From Pyrrhosoma nymphula (lineage: Eukaryota; Arthropoda; Insecta; Odonata; Coenagrionidae): a DNA stretch of 64,000 bases. The stretch spans positions 42,862,417 through 42,926,416 of the forward strand of contig OY754329.1 in the NCBI GenBank assembly GCA_963573305.1, in the 5' to 3' direction. The translations under genes were made by a program, and so were the position numbers. This document shows, in pieces, positions 47,771-57,460 of this stretch. Positions within the stretch are counted from its first letter, which is position 1, and each line of letters starts with the position of its first letter. Below the pieces are notes generated by a model that searched no databases, was not told the DNA's origin, and saw only the letters and a program-made list of their open reading frames with translations.

Positions 47771-49097
47771 TTTCGTCATTAACCTGGCTGGGTAATTTTT
47801 TCTTCAGAAATTCGTTCAAGAGCATTAAAAGTATGCAGATAAACCATTCACACTTCATCAGAAGCCCGTGGAAAACCGAGAAGAATGGTAAATTAATGAT
47901 GGATACGAGATTTAAAGCAAAATCAAATAAAATCTACTTGAATCCGGTAGAGAGAGTGTATGTTCCTGCACCTGATTATAAAGTATTGTAAGTGGAGCAA
48001 TTATGGGTACTAATGGAATGAAACGAGGGTAAAAAGTTTTAGATCAAATAGATAATCGATTTTGTGGCCACTGTGATATTGGAGCTCAAACAGAATGCAT
48101 TATACGCAACAGAGTGAAAGTTATGAACGTGAAGTAATGGCTTATGTCTCGCAAAACTCATAAATGACCGTGAGCAAGCAATATCTACTCAAATTACCTT
48201 TGAAGAAACAAAGTTTTTAATAATGCGTCGTAAATTGCTTTTCAAGCGTATTTTCCACTAATACCCAAGAATAACAGATGAAATTCAGACCGAGCCAAGG
48301 TTTTATTAAAACTTCTCTTTATATACAACGAACCGCATATCGCTGCGTATCTAGTACAGCTTCAAGTGGTGGATTTCAGTCATTCCAATGCTAAAACATA
48401 AGTATACATTAAATTTAACGGGCTACATATGCCAGGTAAAAATCGCGTTTTCACAGTAAAGACAGACAAAGACGTGTCTAACTCATTGTACAATCCTCGC
48501 GTTGGTATGTTCACTTATAATGCAAAACACTCGCAATTGTGTACCTACAAAATGTTTTGGGTTCGTTATGGAGACCATTGTCATGATAAACCCTCGGAAA
48601 GCCAAGTTGATTTGGATACCGCGAAACAGCATTTCTCGTAAGGAACAGGTTTTTTTATTCAGATCAGAAGCTAAGCATTCAACTTAGAGATATTTATGCC
48701 TTTCTTATCTAAGAAAATGACATAGGTACAATGAAAGGATAAATATAAAATAAGTGCTTATAAATTGAATCGAAAGACCTACTTACATTAGTAATGCTCC
48801 ATTCTTGTTGATGTATTACAGGTCGTTTTTTCCAATTTAAAAAGTTGTTAGTATATCTATAGTTCTGCAAATGACTGATAAAAACCACCTGAAGAACAGA
48901 CTGAGTACCACTCGTGTACGTAACGGTAAGTAAACAAAACGTTATGACAGTATGGGCCATTTGAGCCGATCTTGGCGTTCTGAGGCTTAAATGCAGTGCC
49001 TCTTATTTCAAACGTTTTTGGCCCATACCTGGATGGCGCTTTTTATTTTAGTGAAAAAGGCTTTCAACATAGAAATGGGGTAAAAATGTGGGGGGAA
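47771..49097. other. AT-rich non-coding DNA
   Basis: Short frames at 47734-47991 and 48429-48641 have no recognisable domain. Confidence 0.5.
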
Positions 49098-50350
49098 ATG
49101 ATATGTAATATTTTTTTCAACAAATATAATTAATTTTTTGAACTAATCAAGGTGTGTTCCATGAATAGCACAATTTGCACATAAACTGCTATTTTAGGAC
49201 AATACATGGCTATACATGAACATAAATTACTTTACTTATCCTAAAACTTGAAGCCCTATTCAGTATGAACTTATACTACATACATATTAAATAATTTTCT
49301 AGCTTCAAAAATTATGTAATTTTGGCGTAGTAACTGAAACAGATTCAAATACTGACATTTTTAATTTGGGACTTTTCGAAGATATGACGTCAAATCAACG
49401 ATCATATTGAGTTGGTATCGTTTCTGAATAAAACCTTTAGTACGATGCATGTCACCAGCGATGTGGTAGCATGTTTTGACTTCTGCTACCGTTATATACG
49501 ATATTACCTTTTTTATAAAAGTTAATTTAAAAGTTTATTTTGAATATGAATTTAAAAATTACTAATAATTATGTAAACCCAATGTTTGATTGAGAATAGC
49601 ATGTATTTTTACCAATTTAACAGATTTAGCCCATAGCGTAGCTGAAACCTGAAAGAAATTTAGTGACAAATATACCCACTGAGCAGTAAGGGGTGAAACA
49701 CGATTACTATGTGCCAACGTCCTATGATATGTAATATTTTTTTCAACAAATATAATTAATTTTTTGAACTAATCAAGGTGTGTTCCATGAATAGCACAAT
49801 TTGCACATAAACTGCTATTTTAGGACAATACATGGCTATACATGAACATAAATTACTTTACTTATCCTAAAACTTGAAGCCCTATTCAGTATGAACTTAT
49901 ACTACATACATATTAAATAATTTTCTAGCTTCAAAAATTATGTAATTTTGGCGTAGTAACTGAAACAGATTCAAATACTGACATTTTTAATTTGGGACTT
50001 TTCGAAGATATGACGTCAAATCAACGATCATATTGAGTTGGTATCGTTTCTGAATAAAACCTTTAGTACGATGCATGTCACCAGCGATGTGGTAGCATGT
50101 TTTGACTTCTGCTACCGTTATATACGATATTACCTTTTTTATAAAAGTTAATTTAAAAGTTTATTTTGAATATGAATTTAAAAATTACTAATAATTATGT
50201 AAACCCAATGTTTGATTGAGAATAGCATGTATTTTTACCAATTTAACAGATTTAGCCCATAGCGTAGCTGAAACCTGAAAGAAATTTAGTGACAAATATA
50301 CCCACTGAGCAGTAAGGGGTGAAACACGATTACTATGTGCCAACGTCCTA
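49098..50350. repeat. 626-bp unit duplicated head-to-tail
   Basis: Bases 49098-49723 recur at 49724-50349 (offset 626), with shared bases at the joint. Compared block by block I found no difference over the whole unit. The unit is AT-rich, has no open frame of note, and is not an obvious transposon (no terminal repeats found). Identity this high in eroded surroundings means a very recent duplication, ongoing conversion (satellite-like), or an assembly artefact. Copy 2 ends 41 bp before the mariner element. Confidence 0.95.
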
Positions 50351-50389
50351 CATCATCAATTCATCTGCTTAATTATAGTACCTGGGTCG

Positions 50390-51345
50390 TACGAGGTGTG
50401 GCTATAAAAAACGAGACCGATGCTTAAACAGAACAGCGCATGTGCCAAAGTCGTTTGACTGACAGCTGTATAGCGTCAAGCCTTCTCTTTTTATTGTTGC
50501 CCCTCGCGTGTCTGTAGACATATTAGTCTGGCCATGGCCTTCGTTATTATAAGATCTGTTTGTTTGTTTTGTCGAAAAAATGACAAGGGTTTTAATTGAG
50601 CAACGATTTGTCGTGAAATTTCAAATGAAACAGAAAAACCGCTACTGAAACTTATATTTTATTGAAAGAAGAATATAGCAATGAATTTCTATCGCGTGCG
50701 CAAGTTTTTGAGTGGTTTAAGCTTTTCCAAGATGGCGGAGAAGCCATTGAAAATGACGCAGGCCCGGTGACGCCTTTCCATGATGATGATTGTTGATGTT
50801 GGTTATTTTTGAAACAAAGATGATGTTTTTTTCGGTAGTCATGAGATTCTGTACCTTAACTGGGTTCCTGAAGGTAGAACTCTTAATCAGCATTATTACC
50901 TGGAGGTTCTTGCTTAGCTCCTTAAAAAAATAGGAAAAAATACCAGAATTGTGGAAAAAAAGTCATAGGTTCTTCATCAAGACAACGCACCGGCTAGCAC
51001 TGCATTGTCTGTCAAGACGTTTCTAGCTAAGTATAACATCCCAGTGTCCACCTCATTCACCTGACCTGGCTCCACGTGACTTTTATCCGTTCCCAAAGGT
51101 CAAATCTGCATTAAAAGGAACAATATTTCAGACCATTGAAGGTGCGAAAGAAAAAGCGGCACACGTCATGAAAGAGCTCACAGAAGACGAATTCCACCAC
51201 GGTTTTTAACAATGTAAAATTCGCATGGTGCGGTTTAGGGATAGAGGAGGAGTGAATATTGAAGGCGATAATAACTATATATGTATTAATTTAAAATAAA
51301 AAGTTTTACAGCACCAGTCTCGTTATTTTGTAGCCACACCTTGTA
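50390..51345 (+). mobile_element. Internally deleted mariner element with both terminal repeats
   Basis: The left end cgaggtgtggctataaaaaa at 50392 and the right end, read inward from 51343 as caaggtgtggctacaaaata, are inverted repeats of about 30 bp with a few mismatches. Both are flanked by TA (50390-50391 and 51344-51345), the mariner target duplication. The element is 952 bp against about 1.3 kb for complete relatives. It sits directly after the tandem duplication and about 50 bp from a candidate exon on the right. Confidence 0.93.
50580..51260 (+). pseudogene. mariner transposase pseudogene (DD34D type)
   Basis: ATG at 50580 starts the N-terminal helix-turn-helix domain (VKFQMKQKNRY, stop or frameshift, then YILLKEEYSNEFLSRAQVFE, WFKLFQDGGEAIENDAGPV). 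The segment with the first catalytic Asp is gone: the frame passes to VFFGSHEILYLNWVPEGRTL NQHYYLEVLA in broken form. HQDNAPASTALSVKTFLAKY keeps the second Asp (codon at 50981), and HSPDLAPRDFYPFPKV keeps the third (codon at 51078). These two are 97 nt apart; a DD34D enzyme needs 105, so 8 nt are lost between them. The C-terminus is readable around 51110-51260. No activity is possible from this copy, although its ends might still be mobilised. Confidence 0.9.
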
Positions 51346-51395
51346 CAGATCCTTCATAACCCACTCCAACGCACGAAAGCATGGCAGTTCCTTAC

Positions 51396-51504
51396 CATAA
51401 GAGCAAATATCTTTCAGCTTCAACCTCTCTTCAGACAAATGCGTGACGCATTCTTCCATTTCCTCACTGTCACCTCCAAAGATAAACAATAATCCATGCT
51501 TTTT
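51396..51504 (-). CDS. Candidate internal exon, unknown protein
   Basis: Minus strand: the pyrimidine-rich tract ttatttctctgtatcctctt, then ttatggcag, forms a good acceptor before 51504. The 109-nt exon then reads KKHGLLFIFGGDSEEMEECV, THLSEERLKLKDICSYG and stops at a good donor GTAAGG (51390-51395). The frame is open throughout, and also well beyond both ends. FIFGGDSEE is faintly like a kelch blade (GG pair), but one exon is too little to name a family. The mariner lies downstream in what would be the intron. Acceptor, donor and frame agree, yet chance is possible. Confidence 0.35.
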
Positions 51505-52139
51505 CTGCCATAAAAGAGGATACAGAGAAATAATCACCAGAAACTCCACTGCACGATCATTATTCAGGATTTGAACAGTCATAGAGGGTATATACATATA
51601 CAATGACCCACCTTTTTAGCCGGCTCTGAGGAGTCATTGGATAATTTTTCGGTACCAATTATTAAATATTGACAAGGATTGTGGAAATACGGATAAAAAT
51701 CGATGAAAAACATTCGATAAAATATAAATTATTGAAAACCCTAATGATCCAAATTCGTAAAGGTGGCAACGTTTTTTGGGATTGCCCGCGTTTTGATTGG
51801 AATACCGAGGTGACGTTTCATCTCCTTTGCCGATGACCTTCTTACGGTTGATGAGTTCGGCATTTTTTGCGTATCGGACTTCATGTACATTCCAAGTAGA
51901 TGAGAGGATATGGGGTGGGAGTGAGTGCATAAAGCTCTGTAAATTTAATTTTAATCAATTGACTCACGATATGATTCGCCGCGAAGGTGACAACGCTGAA
52001 ACTGGCGAGCGTCGTCCTTTTGGATTCTGTAGTAACTACATTTTGTGTGAGGCATAGGGAAAAGAGAGAGGAGCAAAAAAAGCTTATTTAAGTTAAGGTT
52101 TCCGGAAGGGCTTAAAGGATGAACTACCTGAGCGGCGCT
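51505..52139. other. Non-coding DNA
   Basis: Open frames of 86-98 codons on both strands at 51634-52057 have no recognisable domain. Confidence 0.45.
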
Positions 52140-52770
52140 AACTTTTAATTATAAAAGATATCTCTCTCTTTTTTTAATTTAATTTTTTTCTCAGTTTAAC
52201 CTTCTCCTATTAAGGAGAACTTAACCCTTTTTTTATCCTTCTCATAACCCACACCTTTCGTTCCCTCTCCTCTCCTTATCTTAATATCCTCCCCCTCCTA
52301 CCCCGCGTCTTTTCAGACAACACAAACATCCCCCGCCCCCTCCCAAACACCCCCATTGCTACGTCACGCTGCTGCTCATCTCGAAGTCGCTCCCACCTCT
52401 TATCCACACCCCATGCCATGCTCCCCCGCCCTCCCTTCACTCCTCCCCTTCACCCCACTCCACTCCTCCCACGCATCTCTCGCGATATAATCTTTCTCAA
52501 TTACCTGCTTTATCGCTCCATCCCATTTCCTGCTCGCCCCCTCGCTCTTCCCTACCCCTGCCATACTCCACACCTCTGGCTTGCACCATTGCCTCCTCCT
52601 CCACCCTCCGCAACCTCTCTTCCCCCTCCTCCAAGCACTCACTATGCCACTCCGTGCTGCCACTTCATTTAAACTGTCATCGCCGCGGAACCGCTCACAC
52701 AAAAAAGAATTAGAATTGCGTGAAGAGGGAGAGGAGGGAGGGGTGAAAGCAGGCCGGGTTTGGAGTGGGT
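52140..52770. repeat. Pyrimidine-rich island
   Basis: C/T-rich plus strand to about 52680. The 125-codon minus-strand frame at 52400-52777 is a Gly/Arg/Glu-rich shadow of the tract. Confidence 0.55.
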
Positions 52771-52924
52771 GATACAAGTTGTAACCTCCTACTTTTTCAC
52801 ATCCCCTATTGACTATGATGGTCTCACCGTTTATAATACTCCTATCTCATATAATGCATATTGTGGCTCGTTATTGATGAGCTTGTCCTCTGAAATATAT
52901 CCTACCATTCCACGGTAATGTTTT

Positions 52925-53052
52925 CGCGAATTGAACTTGGAATTACACAAGTACGAAATTCCACAGAGGATAAATCACTCGCCTTGCCTGTGTCTCGAAC
53001 CCAGATATCTAGATATCGCATATAGTGCTTTTGCCAGTAAAGCTACCGAGGC
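52925..53052 (-). repeat. tRNA-headed SINE fragment
   Basis: Minus strand from 53052: gcctcggtagctttactggc (A-box-like tagctttactgg), then, about 40 bases on, ctgggttcgagacac (B box ggttcga, 52994-53002). Spacing and layout follow a tRNA, but the arms do not pair well and the sequence runs on into a non-tRNA body (caaggcgagtgatttatcct, then ctgtggaatttcgtac) as SINEs do. The anticodon region holds the palindrome gatatctagatatc. The tail end was not resolved. Confidence 0.6.
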
Positions 53053-53059
53053 ATCCTCA

Positions 53060-53905
53060 TACCCTATGGAATTTTGTGGGCTGAAGGAACTCGGTGTTCA
53101 AGACTGCCGGAAATACAGTGTTACGACGCAGTCCAAATCGTGCGCTTAGCACATAACATGTAAATCTTGTTGAATTTTACATCGCATGTAATATTAATCG
53201 TAGTTTAGCCCTGAAGAAGCATAATAAATATTTAAAACTTCTGCAGAAAACATAACAACTGAAATCATTGATAATAAGATCTATTACTTCATATAAGATA
53301 ATAGTAATTCTGTTGCATTTATCAATAAAATATGAGTAACATGTTTCTTTGGCATGAAATCCCTATAGCCTATGACTATTCTGCAATTTTCAAGTAAATT
53401 GTCAATTTGGAAACCATGAACTCATATTCAACGCAAAACCAAAGCAAATAAGAATATAGAATGGAAGGATTAAAAACTTAAGTTCCTTCAGTCATTCGTT
53501 AGCAAGTTTTTCTAGCCAATTTCATTGAAGGGCATTTGAAAAAGGCAAAAAATCTGCATAAACTCTAATGCTTTACTGAGGCAGGTTTTACACTGGAAAG
53601 TTACTTCCGTAAATATTTTATGCAAGAAATTGCGGATTTTACTCAGGCGAAAAATATTTCATGACTAAGTGTAGACACCGGCAACAATGCGCTTCTGCAT
53701 GCGACTTGCCGTAACTTTTAAAAGTTCTGCAAGAAGACGTAGAGCTGTTTGCACCTACAGTTTAAGTCGAAAGTTGCTTGTGTAAGTAACTTGCGCAATA
53801 ACGTTTTCAGTGTAAACTCACCTTTAGATAAATAAGCGCTGGTTAAAAAAGGACGAAGGGGCCTTTAGATCCAATTGGCCTTTCGAAAATAGCTATACCA
53901 TCCTT
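53060..53905. other. AT-rich non-coding DNA
   Basis: Nothing recognised. Confidence 0.5.
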
Positions 53906-53910
53906 ACAGA

Positions 53911-54196
53911 CAGTTGCGTAGGTAGGATTGACTTCTGGGGGGGGGGGTGACTTCTGGGGTGGTGGTTTCATTAATATTTATGTACATCATCATAATATGA
54001 TATTTAGATTATTATTCACTAAAACAATAAATAAATTAAAACTCTCTTTTCGTGAAGACAATTCAACTATATTTTTCAGCCCAATTCGCAAAATTCTAAA
54101 CGCTAGTTCAGGTAAACGAACGAAAACGAATTCAGGTAAACGTGTTTTATGGGGGGGTGTTTAAACCATAAACCCCCCCCCGTCCGTACGCCACTG
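53911..54196. mobile_element. G-rich-ended MITE, about 286 bp
   Basis: The left end cagttgcgtaggtagg and the right end, read inward as cagtggcgtacggacgg, are imperfect inverted repeats, each followed inward by a G-rich run (G11 at 53937-53947; C9 on the plus strand at 54173-54181). The interior is AT-rich and non-coding; a frame across it is spurious. Many invertebrate repeats begin with a cagtggcgta end of this kind. A clear target-site duplication was not found, so the superfamily is left open. Confidence 0.6.
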
Positions 54197-55370
54197 CTTA
54201 TAGATCCTACTACACGTGTGCCAAAATGAGCTCGATTGGGATTCTATAACGTTAAAAAACAGTTTCAGAGTATAGTCATAGGGTGCAAGTGCTATTTTCG
54301 TGAAAAACGGTTCAGAAGAAGCTAATTCTGCAGGTAAATTTGAAGGTGATAAATTTTAAGCTACTGACCATCATATTTATTTAGTTTTTACGATTCTGAT
54401 GCAGCAGTTGAAGTTGAAATATGTTTTCACAGAAAAAATAGACTACTTTCAAGAAAATGAAGATTAATACTTAGGTACCTAGGAGAAGGGAACTTCAAGT
54501 TCTTCTCCGTTCGTCGTTTGAGACGTAAAACTAAACCAATTAATAATTCAATTGGTTAAGACTAGGCTAATGCCGACGCCAGGTTTCTTTTCACCACTCC
54601 TCCATTACCCACGCAATAATTCCCTTATTAACCTGACCACAGGTCCTTTTGGTGCCAATAACCAGACAGTTGCCTCCCAATACGGCATTCTAGCTCCTTT
54701 GGTAGAATACTCGGCTATGAACTGGAAAATTTTGGCTTTATATCCGGATGAAGACTTTTAGGACGCTGAAGACCTACTTGGACATTACAGAACACGTAAT
54801 TGTATGATAATTTTGATTACTGTTATATATTTATATCGTTAGGAGTAACTTTAGAACTTTACGCTCAGGAACCATTCGTTTTTCTCGTTGTATCATAATC
54901 ATCTCCAAATCTTTGACATGCCTTCTCCAGTAATTTTTCCTAGGAGTGAAATTATAAATGATCAGATAAGTTGATGAAAATAGTAAAAGAGAACTTTATT
55001 CCGGATTAATCTAGCTCCACTTATTCAAGTATAAAAACTGCATATAGTTTATTTTTTAAGTGGTAATTAATGCTAATATGCAATCAATGTAAGCGGATGT
55101 TAAAATAATTTTTTTCTGGTGAAACTTATTTCTAATATTAACGCATCGCATTTTCAATTAAATACAATAGGGGTATGTGGGTACCTAAATGTCCTACATG
55201 CTCCATGCAAAAAGTCAATTCGTACCTTGATCCGGTTCAGAGAATTTGGGAAAAATTCCCGTCCAGAAGCCCAGGGTAGAAACGCAATTTCCAAACTCGT
55301 GACGGAATTGACGAACTTTTTTTCAACTATGGCCATCACTTCCAGGATTGACTGCGTTCCAGTTTCGTTG
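54197..55370. other. AT-rich non-coding DNA
   Basis: No gene recognised. A near-direct duplication of attcaggtaaacg lies just inside the MITE at about 54106-54140. Confidence 0.5.
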
Positions 55371-55790
55371 CCGCAGCAGTTCTTTTTAGAAGTCTTCTCG
55401 AATTCTTTCCGCAAGCCCTCACTTTCTCCTTCTTCCTTTGGGCCTCATATCGCCCAACTTCACCGTTTCTACTGTCTAAATTTCCCCCCGCTCTCTCTGA
55501 ACTCATGCCAACAGCGACCCCAGTAATTCTCTTTTAGCCTTCTCTCTTTGCATTATTTTTTCCCGCCGTTGGGTCGGCCAACCGCAATTGTTTACACGCT
55601 AAGCAGTGTTGTTGCTCCACTTCCGCTCTCCTTCCAATGTCATTCAATCTCCCATGCCCTTTAAGCCAACCGCCCACTAAACCGGGAAAATATTTCTTTA
55701 ACGAAGCCTCCACTTGTAGATCGTAGGTTATCCTTAACAGATGCCCGGAATAAAAAGAAGATGAAAGATATATTCCTGACTGCAAAATTT
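55371..55790. repeat. Pyrimidine-rich, mildly CpG-containing island
   Basis: The plus strand is C/T-rich at about 55380-55560, then mixed. Frames on both strands (to 135 codons, overlapping 55119-55526) show no domain. Confidence 0.45.
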
Positions 55791-56240
55791 ACGGAGTCGA
55801 GTTTGACTGAAAGGCGAGAACCCTAAATATGACTTTGGTTCAAAAGGTATTGTGGTTACTCGTTTCCCTGTCTTCTAGCAGAAATCATCGGCAAGCATAA
55901 AATATTGAAATTAGTAATGGTAAAAGAGCCATCCAAGATCGAAATGAAACGAAATAAATTAGAGTTTGCTAATGTAGATACCCCTGTTAACATCAGATTA
56001 TAGTCGGTGATTAAGAATCGTTAAATAAAACGATTTTCTTTGCACATGATAATAAATGTTAACCATGCAAAACATACGCGCGGATGCCTTGAATGGGGAA
56101 CATGCATGGAATTTGTTTCTCCTGTTACTGTAGCCCACAAGATAGAGAATTTTCTCAAGAATCCGAATATGTAAGCCAAAGCTGTCTCCGTCAATTAAAA
56201 ATGCTGTAAAATGCTAATTAAAAGTTAGCAAAAATCGACG
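55791..56240. other. AT-rich non-coding DNA
   Basis: Nothing recognised. Confidence 0.5.
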
Positions 56241-56243
56241 AAA

Positions 56244-56283
56244 GTCACGTGACTCGAAACGCTTTCTCATTGGCTTGACGTCA
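56244..56283 (+). promoter_or_regulatory. E-box, inverted CCAAT and CRE palindromes upstream of a small frame
   Basis: gtcacgtgac (56244-56253) is a perfect 10-bp palindrome of the bHLH-Zip E-box type. attgg (56269-56273) is a CCAAT box on the opposite strand. tgacgtca (56276-56283) is a perfect CREB/ATF site. All three fall within 40 bp, and the frame starting at 56389 begins 106 bp further on. No TATA box was seen. Such clustering is typical of constitutive or stress-responsive promoters; function is inferred. Confidence 0.45.
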
Positions 56284-56388
56284 CCGAACGGAACTGAAGT
56301 CCTCACAGCTGCAGAGATAGGCGTCTTGTTGAAGTTATCGGACCAAAGTCGTTATTGAAATTATTCTGGTAATTTCTCGATAGAAGAA

Positions 56389-56568
56389 ATGACTGAAGTG
56401 GGATTCAAGAAGGCACAGTCGGATAATTTACCGATGATTGACTCACTTATGGTGGCCGTCTTCCTGAAAAACAGCGATTGTTTCGTCGCAGCCGAGTTGC
56501 GTGGAGTAAAAGCGAGCAGGAAGCAAACTATTATATGCATAAGAAAAACTTTAAATTTTAATATATAA
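56389..56568 (+). CDS. N-terminal fragment resembling SWIM zinc-finger/YqaJ-nuclease family proteins
   Basis: ATG at 56389 opens 59 codons: MTEVGFKKAQSDNLPMIDSL, then MVAVFLKNSDCFVAAELRGV, then KASR and an unrelated tail to a stop at 56566. From memory of the family, the pattern F-x2-A-x-S-x-x-LP-x-(V/I)D-x2-MV...N...AE-(L/M/I)-RGVK matches the N-terminus of a large set of uncharacterised arthropod proteins that continue into a SWIM zinc finger and a YqaJ-type exonuclease domain. In those the sequence after RGVK(A/T)SR goes on; here it diverges. So either the exon ends near the RGVKASR codons (GTAAAA at 56507 is a weak donor) or the copy is truncated. The next domains were not found downstream. 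Many relatives are multi-copy, so this could be a transposon or a dispersed gene family. Confidence 0.45.
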   Translation: MTEVGFKKAQSDNLPMIDSLMVAVFLKNSDCFVAAELRGVKASRKQTIICIRKTLNFNI

Positions 56569-57150
56569 ATTTATAAATGTTTATTTTTAGGATATAATAA
56601 ACTATCCACCGACTGCGGTAAATTATCATCTACCCATAATTTTATTAATACCTAACTTTTCATGCGACACATTATGCGGTTCTCTTATATCAGCTGCTTT
56701 GTTGTTAAAATACAACTATGGAAAAAATAAACTGATGTACAAACAGCTTTCAAGTATGATTAATGTCTAAATAATTCTAAATTATCGCAACGGCTTCAGT
56801 CGCCAAAAATACGAGTCGGCATGTTAAGTTTTGCATTAATATGTAGGAAACTCAATGTGTCTCATATTCTGAATCTATTGGATTTCAAATTTCCTTATTA
56901 CCGAAACTTAACCCATGCAGTCGTAATGTTTCCCCCTCTATTGAATAGATATAAATCTTAATTCGTATTACCTACATTTTTATTGTAGACTATATTAGGG
57001 AAGTCCATGGCAAAACAGTATGTTTGCTGTATTGTAGATTTCGGCTTTCAGTCTGTAGTTATTAAAGTATGAAACGTATTTCCAATGTTACGAGTTCCTC
57101 TAGTAGCTATTGAAATGGTGTAAATTTTGTTGTCTTTTTCGTTTTGCTAT
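56569..57150. other. AT-rich non-coding DNA
   Basis: No continuation of the 56.4 kb frame recognised. Confidence 0.5.
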
Positions 57151-57163
57151 CCCGAAGAGTTAC

Positions 57164-57211
57164 CTCGCAATCCCCCAAGTTCGGATTTTTCGTCCGCTGG
57201 GACGTGCAAGC
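57164..57211 (-). CDS. Candidate second mini-exon of a minus-strand gene
   Basis: A TACTAAC branch-site consensus (57242-57248) lies about 31 nt before an accepting cag at 57212-57214. The 48-nt exon reads, in the phase set by the first exon, G-LHVPADEKSELGGLR, and ends at a good donor GTAACT (57158-57163). The polypyrimidine tract is poor. The exon length is a multiple of three. No third exon was identified. Confidence 0.25.
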
Positions 57212-57306
57212 CTGCGGTTAGTCGTCAATTACTCCTAAACTGTTAGTATCTGTCCTTTTTCGACTACTTCATTGTGTAGCTATTAAAATTTCCTAAAGAT
57301 TTATAC

Positions 57307-57388
57307 CTTTCGCATCGGTCCCGTTCCTTTTCTCGGTTTTCCCTAGTTCCAAAGCGTCGGCGCTGACACTTGCAGCTTCCTCCAGCAT
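57307..57388 (-). CDS. Candidate first coding exon of a minus-strand gene
   Basis: Minus strand: ATG at 57388-57386, preceded by an in-frame stop, then 27 codons MLEEAASVSADALELGKTEK RNGTDAK plus one base, and a donor GTATAA (57301-57306). The peptide is acidic then basic and helix-prone. I recognise no family. A TATA box lies 59 bases upstream of the ATG. The phase at the donor matches an open frame in the next candidate exon. Other frames of this GC-richer stretch also lack stops, so coding status is unproven. Confidence 0.35.
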
Positions 57389-57445
57389 CTTAGTCTTGCT
57401 CTAGGCACACGTGGATGAGGTTCGTTCTTTGCTGGATGTGTTTTC

Positions 57446-57455
57446 GTTTTATATA
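57446..57455 (-). promoter_or_regulatory. TATA box of the candidate minus-strand gene
   Basis: Reads TATATAAAAC on the minus strand. A start site about 30 bases downstream would fall near 57415-57423 (aacctcatcc), leaving a 5' leader of about 30 bases before the ATG at 57388. TATA-like words are common in AT-rich DNA, so only the spacing gives weight. Confidence 0.35.
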
Positions 57456-57460
57456 AATAA

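Noticed and set aside
51800..51850. ISFADDLLTVDEF in one plus frame, like an RT active site
   Set aside because: No other reverse transcriptase motif is in frame or nearby on either side, and a four-residue FADD match in a large window is expected by chance.
52400..52777. 125-codon Gly/Arg-rich minus frame
   Set aside because: Low-complexity complement of a pyrimidine tract.
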